Assembly (NCBI GenBank): GCA_963383645.1
Contig: OY726571.1
Location: 76,119,860-76,183,859 of the forward strand
Source: Muscardinus avellanarius
Lineage: Eukaryota; Chordata; Mammalia; Rodentia; Gliridae
Reading direction: 5' to 3'
Length of the DNA: 64,000 nt
Shown piece after piece: positions 1-9,900 of this stretch; the first letter of the stretch is position 1; every line of letters starts with the position of its first letter. Below the pieces are notes generated by a model. It ran no database searches. It worked only from the letters and a program-made list of their open reading frames with translations, and was not told where the DNA came from. Position numbers and translations under genes: made by a program.

Positions 1-530
1 TGCTGTTCTTGGTGCTGAGAACAAGAAATCAGTCTTCAAAACATTTTCAAGGTAGTTTTGTTGAAAGATAAATTATCTCACAGCAGAGGTCCTAGTTTGG
101 ATCAAAGAATTAAAAACCTGTTCAAAAATTAAGTAAATACCATCCCATTTCTTGTTTCACCATGGATGATTCAGGGAAAAAGATGTTTTCCTTCAGTATT
201 ATGAAACTTGCCCACACATAGCCAGGTGGGGAAATAACTTCAGCATGGTATTATTAGGCTCTTCTCACTCCTTGTATTCTGGTTGAGTTTTTCTGGGCGA
301 GGCCTAGGTTTCTAAGTTTCAAATCCCCAGGTGAGTCTAATTGGCACTTATACTTGAGAACCAGTAAGACACTGGGCAATACTCATGGGTGGTGTAGAAC
401 CTGGGGTCGATTGGGAAGCAGAAACATGTAAGTCAGGAAGAACAAAAGGGAAAGAAATGGTGGTGCTGGTTTGGTTTGAATTTCTCAAAATTTGGTAATA
501 ATTATATTTTCCATAATTTTTAAAATTTCT
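1..530. other. Unique AT-rich sequence, nothing recognised
   Basis: No repeat family, splice-flanked open frame or structured RNA is visible in this tract. The only open frames are short and without protein-like features. Confidence 0.5.
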
Positions 531-715
531 GGTACTGGGAATTATACCCAGGAGCATTCTACCACTGACTTACATTCCCCATCTCTTTTAATGATTATTT
601 TTTAAAAAATATTTTGAAACAGGGTCTTGCTAAGTTATAGTGTGCTGAACTCAAACCTTCAATCTTCCTGTTTCGGCCTCCCAACTGGATTGCAGGCATG
701 TACCACCACACCCAG
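531..715 (-). repeat. B1-ID dimeric SINE, old copy
   Basis: Read on the minus strand it has the B1-like left arm (ending on the plus strand in 'taccaccacacccagt') and the ID-like right arm (plus strand 'ggtactggga'). It is strongly diverged and CpG-poor, so it is among the older copies here. Confidence 0.85.
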
Positions 716-1221
716 TGAAAGAATTATTTTATGTTCCCTCTCCATGCCAGTGGCATGGCACAGTGGAAAGACTCTGATATTGGTGTTCAGCAGACACACA
801 GGTGTCCAGTGTCAGGTCCTCCCCAATTCAGATTCGGAGCTTCAGGGGCAAGCTCATTGGAATTTCTGCTTTAATTACATTACTTCCCATATTAATACAT
901 ACACTGAATGATGAAAACAGATTTGGGTTCAACCTGGAGCTGAAATACAGAAATAAAAATATCAATAAATACATACATGTAAATTATACATATAATTTAA
1001 AATATTATGTGTGTATATAATTTCAACCCTCCCTTCCTCTTATTACCAGCTGTCATCTCCACTGGCCCACAATTGGTGAGTGCCTCTTCCTCTCTTTTTG
1101 TTTTTTGTATTAACACTTAGAATCATCCTTTTTTTAAAAATAAAATCTCCCTTTAGCCTTCTGATATTTACTAAGAGAATAGCTTCAGTTCTTATCATTC
1201 TCTTGCATTTGTAACACTGAC
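716..1221. other. Unique sequence; possible weak MIR trace
   Basis: Around 750-850 there is a faint resemblance to the MIR 5' half ('gcacagtggaaagactctg'), too weak to call. The rest is AT-rich and unassigned. Confidence 0.35.
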
Positions 1222-1411
1222 CTTTTTCCAAGTATTTTTCATCAACCCAAGTTCTATTGGTTGTTGAAAATGACAAGTTCATAGGTCTACTCTTACTGCG
1301 TCTTCTCTCGTTCAATGCCGCTGGTCGAGTTGTTAAATTTCCTCGTGTAACTATGAGCCGATAAGCTGGGAGAAAAGTGGCATTGCTTTCTACAAACAGG
1401 AGTTTAGAAAC
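1222..1411 (-). other. Candidate coding exon (190 bp), gene not recognised
   Basis: On the minus strand this segment lies between an acceptor-like 'ctaattctacag' and a donor-like 'AAAAAG|gtcagt'. Only one of its three frames is open across the full length (63 codons, phase 0 in, phase 1 out); the other two stop early. The peptide contains a basic stretch, NERRRSKSRP. The segment keeps about six CpGs within roughly 90 bp, including 'CG' in the CGA, CGT and CGG codons, inside otherwise CpG-poor DNA, which suits selection or recent origin. It matches no repeat I know. The frame continues past the donor to about codon 129, so the exon call depends on the splice motifs. I do not recognise the peptide; it could be a chance frame in a conserved non-coding element. 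Confidence 0.3.
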
Positions 1412-1944
1412 CTGTAGAATTAGACACCACAAAACAAAACATGTTTATAAGATCAAAACCTGATATTTTGCTCCATGCAAAATATTAATAAAGTGGGAAT
1501 AATAATATCTGCATAAAAGCTGTTTTTGAGTTTACAATGAGCTAATGAATTCCATACAGCTGCCTTATATCAGCACATTCCAACATTTAGAGTCAATCTC
1601 TCCTGTATTCTTTAAGGGCAAGGATCCCCTCCAGATGGTTATGATTATTTAATATCTCAGGCTTGGAACATATGGAATATAGTCCTATAATCCCAAAGAA
1701 GGAAGGGTGTGAAGTATTCTTTGAGTTTTTAAAATTACTCAAGAGCCTTTAATTTTTTTTACCCATATCCATATCTTTTATTATTGACAGAATATTAGAG
1801 TTCATGGATTTAGAAAATAGACATTTTCACAAGTGGATTTAAGAGCTGCATTTATGTTGACAGAATCTAGATTATGCTGAGGTTATTAGCATTCACATCA
1901 TAAAAATTCCATCATCCCTCCCTCAGACCCACCTCTGATTGCCC
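1412..1944. other. Unique sequence, nothing recognised
   Basis: AT-rich tract with no repeat match or exon-like segment that I can support. Its right end runs into the L1 3' region. Confidence 0.45.
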
Positions 1945-2530
1945 TTTTAAATAGACTTCATTTTTAAAGCAGTTTTAGGTTCACAGCTAATGTGAGCAGA
2001 AAATACTGTGCGTTCCATATGCCCTTCCCACACACATGTACAGAATTCCCCGCTATGGACATTCTGCTTTAGTGGTACATTTGTTGCAATCGATGATCCT
2101 ACTCTGACACCTCATTATCACTTAAAGTCCATAGTTCACTCTTGGTTTTGTACATTCTATGGGTTTGAACAAATGTACAATGGCATGTATCCACCTTCCT
2201 AGTACCTTACACAGTAGTTTCGCTGCCCAAAAAATCCTCTGTGCTCTGCCTACTCATCTGTCTTTCCCTCCAAACCCTGGTAATCACCAACCTATTTACC
2301 GTCTCCATAATTCCTGCCTTTTCCAGAATGTCATAAAAAGTTGGAATCTTACATTATGTAGCCTTCTTGGATTGGCTTCTTTCCCTTTGCAATATACATT
2401 TCAGTCCCCCTGCCCCACTTGTGTCTGTTCATGGCTTGTTCGTGCTCTTGCTGGATCATTAAAGGCCATTTATCATTGCTTGGCAATTCATAGCCACCAA
2501 CATTTCCAACGTGGTAGATTATATCTACAT
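1945..2530 (-). repeat. Old mammalian L1 (L1M-type) 3'UTR, inverted
   Basis: The plus strand reads 'agcagttttaggttcacag' followed by blocks such as 'gtggtacatttgttgcaa', 'tgtacattctatgggttt' and 'cttttccagaatgtcata'. These occur in this order in the reverse complement of the L1M 3' end common to placental mammals. Many substitutions show that it predates rodents. No coding capacity remains. Confidence 0.8.
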
Positions 2531-2679
2531 TAAAATCATAACACAACTTCCTATCGGTAAATCCAACCTTTAAGCAGGATACTGCACCTGTTGACTATTT
2601 AGAACAAAATGAATGTCACAGCATCAGTACATTCCGTGTATTTGTATAACTCATGCTATGGGGGGACTCCCAGTGTAAT

Positions 2680-2816
2680 GTACAAATTATTTTGTTTCTT
2701 ATATGTTGTGATTTATTTTATAATGTCATTTATATGTTTCTTATATGTCATGACTTATGGGGAGGGGCTACCAATGCACAAATTCATTATTCTGTTTCTT
2801 ATATGTCATGATTTTA
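2680..2816. repeat. Three diverged copies of a short local repeat
   Basis: The motif 'tgtttcttatatgt' followed by 'gtgattta', 'catgactta' or 'catgatttta' occurs three times (about 2690-2715, 2729-2757 and 2786-2816). The outer copies share a longer flank with 'aatg(t/c)acaaatt'. It looks like an old local duplication and not a named family. Confidence 0.6.
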
Positions 2817-3332
2817 AGTGTTCCACCCAGCCTATTTCTTTGGGCTAATTCTATGCCCACCTAAACTTCACTCTAAACATAAGTGATCAGAGTGTATCAC
2901 TGATTTGGTCAGGAGCACTAATAGGAGTCTGTATGGGTGGTGGGGAGTTAAAGATAAATTCTTTGGTTTTGGATAGGTTACTGAGATTACTATAGGAAAG
3001 ATTTTATTTATGATTGAGAAGCAATTCAGAATATAGTATTTCTTAGATGTGTATTGTAAACTAGCGCCCTCTAGTTGCATATCTAAACAACTGGTGGTGG
3101 GAATGGGAGATCCTGACTTGTAGTGTTTGTTACGTTATAGGGAGTAAACACACCCATCACGACCTATTTCAAGTCACCAGTATAAGGCAACTGAACCCAG
3201 AGTGTAAAAGAGGTGTGCACAGTCAGCTCTCTGAAGTTGGTGTGTGGTAGCCCAGAACATCCCTGTGTGGGTCCTTATCACCTCCCATGTGCTTCTAAAA
3301 TGCATTCTCCTTGGCTTCCAAAATGGACTACC
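2817..3332. other. Unique sequence, nothing recognised
   Basis: No repeat consensus or exon signal stands out. It ends at the target site of the next SINE. Confidence 0.45.
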
Positions 3333-3346
3333 AAGAGATCTCTTTT

Positions 3347-3565
3347 TTTTTTTTTTTTTTTTTTGCGGGTCTGGGGATGGAACCCAGGGGCATTTGACCT
3401 CCAAGCTACACCCCCTACCCTAGTTTTTATTCTTTATTTTGAAACCGGGTCTCACTGAGTTGCAGAGGGCCTCACTGAGTAGCTGAGACTGTCCGCGAAC
3501 CGCGATCCTCCAGGTCTCAGCCTCCCGAATGCTGGGATTACAAGCGTGCGCCACCACGCCCGGCT
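3347..3565 (-). repeat. B1-ID SINE, CpG-rich, with target-site duplication
   Basis: The T-run (the A-tail on the minus strand) is followed by the ID-like right arm and the B1-like left arm, ending in 'gccaccacgcccggct' on the plus strand. A perfect 14-bp target-site duplication, 'aagagatctctttt', lies at 3333-3346 and 3566-3579. CpGs are well preserved, so the insertion is fairly young. Confidence 0.95.
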
Positions 3566-3579
3566 AAGAGATCTCTTTT

Positions 3580-3985
3580 AATTGTAGGCTTGTGAAGGGC
3601 TATGACTGGTTTTCCTCTCTATAGAATCCCCAAGGCCTTGCTATAAATTTGCTGAACCTTTCAACAGCCTGACTTGTGAATCCTTCTATAGAAAAGCATC
3701 ATTCTGGGTGTGCAGCCCCATTTTCTGCGGTGTTCCTCCTCTCCCCATCTTATGGCTTCCTTCCCTTCTACCTGTCCCACAGATCCTTCCCGGGATGTGT
3801 TACTGTGCATGGTCCTTCTTCGACTTCTTCACTGTTTCCCTCAAGGTGATCTCAGTATGTAAGTGGTCTGCCCCTCCTGATCTCTGCACATAACTAAAGA
3901 CAATACGGCTCTTGTCCTAGAAAATAGACAACATTCCTCCTATTCACCTCTAAGAGGGAGGAGGATGAATCAGAGCACAGATAGC
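3580..3985. other. Unique sequence, nothing recognised
   Basis: Pyrimidine-rich tract without a repeat match. The open frame at 3708-3893 has no splice or domain support. Confidence 0.4.
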
Positions 3986-4282
3986 CCTTTGTATCTGTGA
4001 GTTTGTGTCTGTGGATTCAACCAAACACTGATCAGAAATATTTTTCAAAACATGTCATGTCTATACTGTCATGCACAGATTTTTTTCTTATTCTCCAAAT
4101 AATTTGGTATAACTATTTATATAGCACTTGCCTTATTGGATATTATAAGTAATGTAGAGATGTTTTAATGTATACAGGAGGATGTACACAGGTTATATGC
4201 AAATACTGTGCCATTTTATAGATGGTCCTTGAGCATTCTCAGATTTTTATGTCTATGGGATTCTGGAACCAACCCCTCACAT
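3986..4282 (+). mobile_element. Tigger-group non-autonomous DNA transposon (MITE)
   Basis: Begins 'ccctttgtatctgtgagttt' and includes 'gtggattcaaccaa', 'tattataagtaatgtagaga' and 'ggttatatgcaaatactgtg'. It ends with the complementary terminal region 'attctggaaccaacccctca'. This order matches a widespread short mammalian Tigger-type element whose ends are inverted repeats around 'gtatccgtggg'. It is ancient and immobile. A second copy in the opposite orientation lies at 11597-12148. Confidence 0.75.
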
Positions 4283-5595
4283 GTATCCAGGAACATCTAC
4301 ACACTCCATTTTCTCTGCTGCCTCCCCTTGGCCCTTGTGACATTTCTAAAAGCTAATTTATCTTTTGCAATGATCCCTATATCCTGCTGCCATTTCTTTC
4401 CTTATATTTTTATCTGTGATTTCCAGGAAAGGCACCAACGATCCTGGTGACTTAAATATAAGGTTCACAAGAGTTTACTGTCCCTCTTTCCTTGTCTCTA
4501 TTGTAATGACTCTGAACAACTACTTTTATAAGTACACATATGACTTTTATCTCCATATATAAATTATTCTAACAAATATAAACAATTCATTGTGTTAAAT
4601 GTGCATTGTACTCTCTCTCTCTTATCAAGCTGTGGTCATTTTCCATTTGCCCCCTGTCCCCTTGGGTCCCCGTATGGCTGTGCTGTATGAAGTTCCCCTA
4701 ATGACTGTGTCCCCTCAGATTCCTGGTTTCCTTGTTTCTGATTGGGATCATCTGGGGAAAACACCAGTAGCGGACTGGAGAGTGAGAGGAAGGAGGTTGG
4801 CAGCTCCTTCTCCTGATCCCTCTCCACACCAGCATCTGGGCACTTCTGGTGTCTGCATCTCCCAGGACCATAACCAGGAAGTTTTCTCCATGGTTTGTCT
4901 CCACTGGATCCTAGAATGCTTTTTTTTTTTTCTAAACGTGAGTTCTCACTGTTGCCTTTCTCTAGGAGCCTCTGTATAGCTCATGTTTTTGCTTGTTTAT
5001 GACTGCCCCACTGTAAATTGTCCCTCTGATAAAGTCCTTGTGGTCCTCCACCCAATGGTACCTTAGGGATTTTTTTGGAAAAAATCCTCCTGTTACTTGG
5101 CCCAAACCAATATCAATGACTCCATCTGGAATTGCCTATGTGGCATTGTCTCCATGTGGAAACTGTGTCAGGAAAACAGAGGTCCAGACCAAGAGCTCCT
5201 ATTTCATAAAATAAGATTCCTGTGTATCTCTCAAATGGGAGTAATATCCTCTCTCCCTCCCTCGGAATTCTTAAGGCAGGTATACACCATTCTCTTAATG
5301 GATGTGCATAATTCACCAAAACAAAAATGTCACATAGCATGCCTCTGCCAGATATGAAAGTGGGAATTAAATTTGCTTGCTAAAAAAGTACTACTGCAGT
5401 GCTTTTCGATAAATACCACACAAGTATTTGTTGAATAAATGAGCCAGTTATTGGTGTTATCATCTTTCATGTCAGGATCACTAATATTGCCTAGCTCATG
5501 TTAACAACTAATAGACACTCTTTTAGGAGTTGGCTTTATGCTACATTTTTTCTGTTCTTTCTGTAGTCCATAAATTACATTCTACTTTTTCTTAT
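4283..5595. other. Mostly unique; short L2-like tail
   Basis: The segment near 5388-5450 contains 'agtatttgttgaataaatga', the typical 3' end of an L2 LINE on the plus strand. The remainder includes a 126-codon open frame at 4599-4979 without splice or domain support, and no other recognisable family. Confidence 0.45.
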
Positions 5596-6011
5596 TCTTC
5601 TCAGGCTAGTAAAACAAAATACCATAGCTTGGGTGGCTTAAACAACAGACAACTATTTCCCACAATCCTGGAAATTGGACAGCATCATGAATTCATCTGC
5701 TGATGAAGAAGCAAAGGGCCCCCTTCCTGGCTGGCACACAGCCAGCTGGCTTAATGCTGTCTCTCAAATGGTGGAGGGAGAGAAAATAAAAAAGAAAAGC
5801 ACAGAATGCTTGCTAACAAATGAGTCCTCCCTGGTCTCTTTTTATAAGCGCTCTATTCCCAGCCTGAGGACCAACTCTCATGGCCTTATCTAACTCTAAC
5901 CACCTCCCAAAGACTGCTCTCCAAATAGCAGTGCATTGGGATTTAAGATACCAATATGTAAAATTGTGGGGACATACTCCAATCCAGAGTTCACTTCTAG
6001 GGCTCAACAAT
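5596..6011 (-). mobile_element. MLT1-like solo LTR (ERVL-MaLR)
   Basis: The minus strand starts 'tgttgagccctagaagtg', passes through 'ttgggaggtggttagagtta' and 'gcttataaaaagagacc', and ends with 'gttgtttaagccacccaa' and 'tattttgttttactagcc'. This is the order of MLT1-type LTRs of the mammalian MaLR group. It is a solo, long-decayed LTR with no internal retroviral genes beside it. Confidence 0.8.
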
Positions 6012-7255
6012 CACTTTCATAAAGTTGAATCCTAAATTACACACTCCTTCTGTAGTCTCAAACCTGCATTTCTGATAGCCAGACCTTCATCACTACATGT
6101 AGGCATCACTATCTTAACCTTCTGATAATGATGTGACAATTCTGCACTTTAAAACAAAGCTTTAGCTTGATTTTCACCCTTCTTCTGAAAGTCATCTTTC
6201 TTTTCTTAATAACCCCAAATCAGAAACTTAGAATTGTCTTGGAATGAAATTTCTCCTATTCCTTTATCCCAACTCTGGAAATTCCTTTGCATATGCTTTT
6301 TATTTTTTTGTATTTAAGTACTCTAACCACTATAATTTGTTCCTCCATCTGTTTTTGCCAAAACTATTATAACATACTAAAGAGCCTCCAAATTCGCCAT
6401 ATTTTGCCTTGTTACAACATATAGACGGTATATTTGAAAGCTATCATACACACTCAGAAGCCAAGCTCACCAGCTTTATTTTACAGAGAGTTGAATGGGA
6501 ACTAAAGGGACCAGAGGACTCACTTAATCACACATCTGAGTAGGGTCAACTAAGTGGACCAAGACCCCAAGTCTCATGATAGCTGGTGTGACATTCATCC
6601 CATTGTCCTAGGATTCAACCGTTCTAATGTTCATCTTCCCTGGCCTGTGTACATCATGCCTTTGATTTTCAATTCTCTCCTATTGCCTACTACATTATAT
6701 GATAAGCCACTCTTTTAGTTACCTGCACTGCTTCTATATACTTCTGTCTTTTCCCTCACTACCTTCATGTGTAAAAGTAGTATATACTTCTATAGTTTGC
6801 TTCCAACTTAATTTTAGGCATTTTAACCTTTTTGTAATGCTTATCTCTTTGTCTTAAATGTACCTACCCTCTTCCCCAACCATCTTTGGAATATATTGTC
6901 AATTCCATGTTATCCATTATGCTTTTTGATATTCCTTAGTGAATGGACTATCTTCCTAGTTCAACTTACCAATATATTTGGTCTGTGATTTGTTATTGAA
7001 CATAATTTATGCTACCTTGTAGAACAGTCTAAGCGTATTTGCCTTCCTTTATTTTTCCGTCTCTACGTACTTACTCATTTTTATGCCCCTCGCACCAAAT
7101 TCTTTGTATAATGTGAATAGTTGGTCAAAGTAGAAGTATAGTATTTGGTAGTTCAAGCCATTTAATAACATACCTGCTTATTTTTAATAGGTGAATATTA
7201 GCTCTTGAGAGATGTATCTCACAAACACATTCGAAATAACTTGGGGCTATTGAAA
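6012..7255. other. Unique or very old sequence
   Basis: AT-rich, with no clear match. The 6600-7100 part has the pyrimidine-rich look of a highly decayed LINE, but I cannot assign it. Confidence 0.4.
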
Positions 7256-7437
7256 TAATGTGGAGTTATCATGGGTGGCATAGTAGGCGATACCGCCACA
7301 CTACCCAGAATAGTTCACAGCTTTAAACTTATGAATTATTTCTGGAATTTTCCATTTCACATCGTTAGACCACAGTTAACCACAGGTAACTGAGCCCATA
7401 TGGAAAATAAAACTATGGATAAGAAGGGACTACTGTC
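7256..7437 (-). mobile_element. Tigger1/2-type DNA transposon end (MER46-like)
   Basis: The plus strand shows 'cagctttaaacttatgaatt', 'tctggaattttccatttc', 'ccacagttaaccacaggt' and 'ggataagaagggactactgt'. This is the reverse complement of the Tigger1/2 5' end, where the terminal inverted repeat reads as a pale copy of 'cagtagtccccccttatcc'. It is an old fragment that lacks transposase sequence. Confidence 0.8.
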
Positions 7438-7894
7438 CTCTTTCACTTGAAGAGGAGGGGGGTGAGGTCATGAGTAGATATGCCTGGGAAAATGAAGATA
7501 AAACCCCAAGCAGATGCTCTATAAAGCACATCTGGACCTTGACAGAAGCAGAAGGGATGCTGATCCTCTCGCTTCAGTACACAGTGCTAAACTGGAGGAA
7601 GGAGCCAAAGCCTAGAAGAGTTGAACTCATGCCAACCTGGGTGGGATGGAATCCCATAAATGACATCGGCTGGGATCTCAGCACTGAGAGTGAACCCAGG
7701 CCCTCGGCACAGGCTGTGGTAGGCCCCAGATGTGCTTCCCTCTCACTGCACCCTGCTCTCTGGACCTGCCAGTTCTCAAGAGAGACAGATGACCCAAGAC
7801 GAGGTGGGAATGAGGACCAGGCAGGCATGCAGAGCACAAATAAGATCTTATCAAATGCAGAAGAGGAAAAACAATAGTTTGAGTTCTCTGTCTC
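7438..7894. other. Unique sequence with chance open frame
   Basis: A 135-codon plus-strand open frame (7470-7877) spans this area. It has no recognisable domain and no convincing splice sites, and I treat it as chance. Confidence 0.4.
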
Positions 7895-7905
7895 TGAAAA
7901 CTTTA
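7895..7905. repeat. Target-site duplication, left copy
   Basis: 'tgaaaacttta', repeated exactly at 10600-10610, brackets the half-L1 insertion. An A/T-rich site next to the tail fits L1 endonuclease priming. Confidence 0.85.
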
Positions 7906-8277
7906 TTTTTTATTATTTTTTTTATTTTTAATTTTTAATTGGTGCACTGTATTCATACATCATAATGAGATACATACTTTTGTAGACATACATGCACACA
8001 TTGCCCAGTCAGCCCCCACCCGATCCCCACTCCATTCTCTCCCCATCCCTCCCTCCCATGCTTGGCTTAGTAGTTGACATCTAGTATTATAGCAATTTAT
8101 CAAAAATTAAAAATGATAATCTCACATAACAGTTTCATTTGTCTGATACCAAGCTTTTGATGACTTAAAGATAACATTTCAATATTTCTTTTTACTTTCT
8201 TTCTTACCAGAGAATCTATTTTTTCTATTTTTTAGGTGAAACTATCATATATTTATATATTTATTTTTCAGAAAAAA
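7906..8277 (-). repeat. L1 3'UTR and poly(A) tail of the half-L1
   Basis: On the minus strand it runs through a purine-rich, G-rich tract ('ggagggagggatggggaga') to the terminal 'tgaatacagtgcaccaat' and an interrupted A-tail. The same 3' end, with few differences, closes the copy at 24138. The rodent L1 ends at 24648 and 34920 are related but more diverged. Confidence 0.85.
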
Positions 8278-8985
8278 AATCTATCCTAATATGGAATATG
8301 GACTCTAGGTACCCACAACGATCTTGAAAAAGAACAAAGCTAGAAGATGTATATTTTTTGATTTCAAACCATATAAAGCTACAATAATTGAAACAGTGTA
8401 GTACTATTTTAAAGGCAGATATATAAACCATTGGAGTTAAATAAAAGCCTAGAGCTAAATTCTTCCCTATATTGTCAAGTTATTTTTGACAAGGTTTCCA
8501 CGAACATTTGGTGGTGGAAATAATAATCTTTTAACTAAATATTGTTGAAACATAATAATTACATGGAAAAGAATAAAGTTGGACCCTTACCTAATCCCAT
8601 ATACAAATATTAACTCAAAATAGATAAAAAACCTAAATATAAATCTTAAGACTATAAACTTTTAGGAGAAAATCTGGGTCATAAAACCTCACAACATTGA
8701 AATTGGCAGTGATTTCTTGGATATGATTTCAATGGCACAGGCAACAGAAGAGTATACAAACTCCCTAAAAAATAAAAAAACATATTGTATATCTAAAGAC
8801 AATGTAAACAGAGTTAACAGTTACTAATAGAATGGGATAAAATATTTCCAAATGCTATATCTGAAGGTATATTAATATTCCAACTAGAAATCCTAAAAAT
8901 TAACAACAATAAAGGCAAACAATACCCTTTAGAGATAGGTAAAAGACTAACATAAATAATGAATCTCCACAGAAAACCAATCTTA
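8278..8985 (+). repeat. Inverted fragment of old L1 ORF2 inside the half-L1
   Basis: The plus strand reads as L1 ORF2 downstream of the reverse transcriptase domain: 'aaaaagaacaaagctagaag', 'gttatttttgacaagg', 'ataaagttggacccttacct' and 'aactcaaaatagataaaa', then 'agaatgggataaaatatttc'. It is opposite to the flanking ORF1 and 3'UTR. Every frame carries stops, and many of these substitutions are shared with the copy at 23384-24138. The fragment was therefore already a fossil when the chimeric source element amplified. Confidence 0.85.
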
Positions 8986-9015
8986 GTTGTCTGTTGGATG
9001 GAAAGTCATGTTTCT

Positions 9016-9900
9016 CTAGTTCTGATGTGTGTTACCTATTTCTTCTTTGTAGTTAATCTCTTTGAGTATTTTCTCTAGTGCTGGTTTTGAAGACATAAAT
9101 TCCTTCAGTTTCTGTTTGTCATGGGAGCTTCTTATTTCTCCATCTAATTTGATAGAAAGTTTTGCTGGGTAGGAAATTTTTGGCTGGAAGTTGTTTTCTT
9201 TCAGAGTTTGGAATATGTTACTCCAAGCCCTTCTGGCTCTCATAACTTGGTTTGGGAAGTCTGGAGTGATTCTAATTGGTTTGCCTCTGAATGTCACTTG
9301 GCCCTTTGTTTTTGTTGCCTTTAAGATTCTCTGCTTGGCTTCCACATTGGTCATTTTGACAATTATGTGGCGTGGGGATCCTCTTCTCCGATCCTGTCTA
9401 AAGGGAGTTCTATACGTTTCCTAGACCTGCGTATCAACCTCTTGCTCTATGTCTGGAAAATTTTCTGCTATTACTTCCTTGAAGAAATTGTTGATCCCTT
9501 TGGTTTCACTTTCTTTTCCCTCCTCTATTCCAATTATTCTTAGATTAGCTCTCTTAAAATGGGCCCATATTTCTTCAATATCAGATTCCTGCTGTCGGAT
9601 ATTTTTTTCTAGATTAGAAACTATGCGTTCATTTTTGGAATGATCATCTTCTAAGAGCAAGATTCTGTTCTCCATGTGTTCTAATCGGTTGTTTGTACTT
9701 TGAATTGAGGCCTTTACTTCATTAATTGCATCCTTTATCTCTTTTTGGCTCTCTCTGAGTTCTTTTCGAAGCACCTCTATTATTTCTACAGTTATTTTCC
9801 TGATTTGATCTTCTAGAAATCTCTGATCTTCTGTTTTATCGGGTTCTGATGTTGTGGGGTTGTGAGCATTCATTGCTCCAGTATTATTCCTCTTTCCCAT
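9016..9900 (-). pseudogene. L1 ORF1 protein gene, one in-frame stop
   Basis: Encodes an L1 ORF1p, the trimeric RNA-binding nucleic-acid chaperone that coats L1 RNA. The chosen start is the ATG at 9898-9900 (context 'atcATGG'); its first residues, MGKRNN, resemble the usual ORF1p N terminus. The reading frame is open further upstream to a GTG at 9943-9945. From the ATG there are 295 codons including the final stop. Residues about 25-110 form a heptad-like, charged coiled coil. The RRM begins near residue 117 (RANLRIIGI) and the C-terminal domain follows from about 205, with PIRITPDF and ISYPAKLS, motifs typical of the family. Codon 160 is TAG (9421-9423), inside the RRM; the same frame resumes at once to the end without a frameshift. 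With this stop only an N-terminal coiled-coil fragment would be made. The few lesions indicate recent activity. Confidence 0.85.

Noticed and set aside
4599..4979. 126-codon plus frame
   Set aside because: No domain, no splice support, competing frames on the other strand. Chance frames of this length are expected in 64 kb.
7470..7877. 135-codon plus frame
   Set aside because: No recognisable motif or CpG pattern, no exon boundaries.
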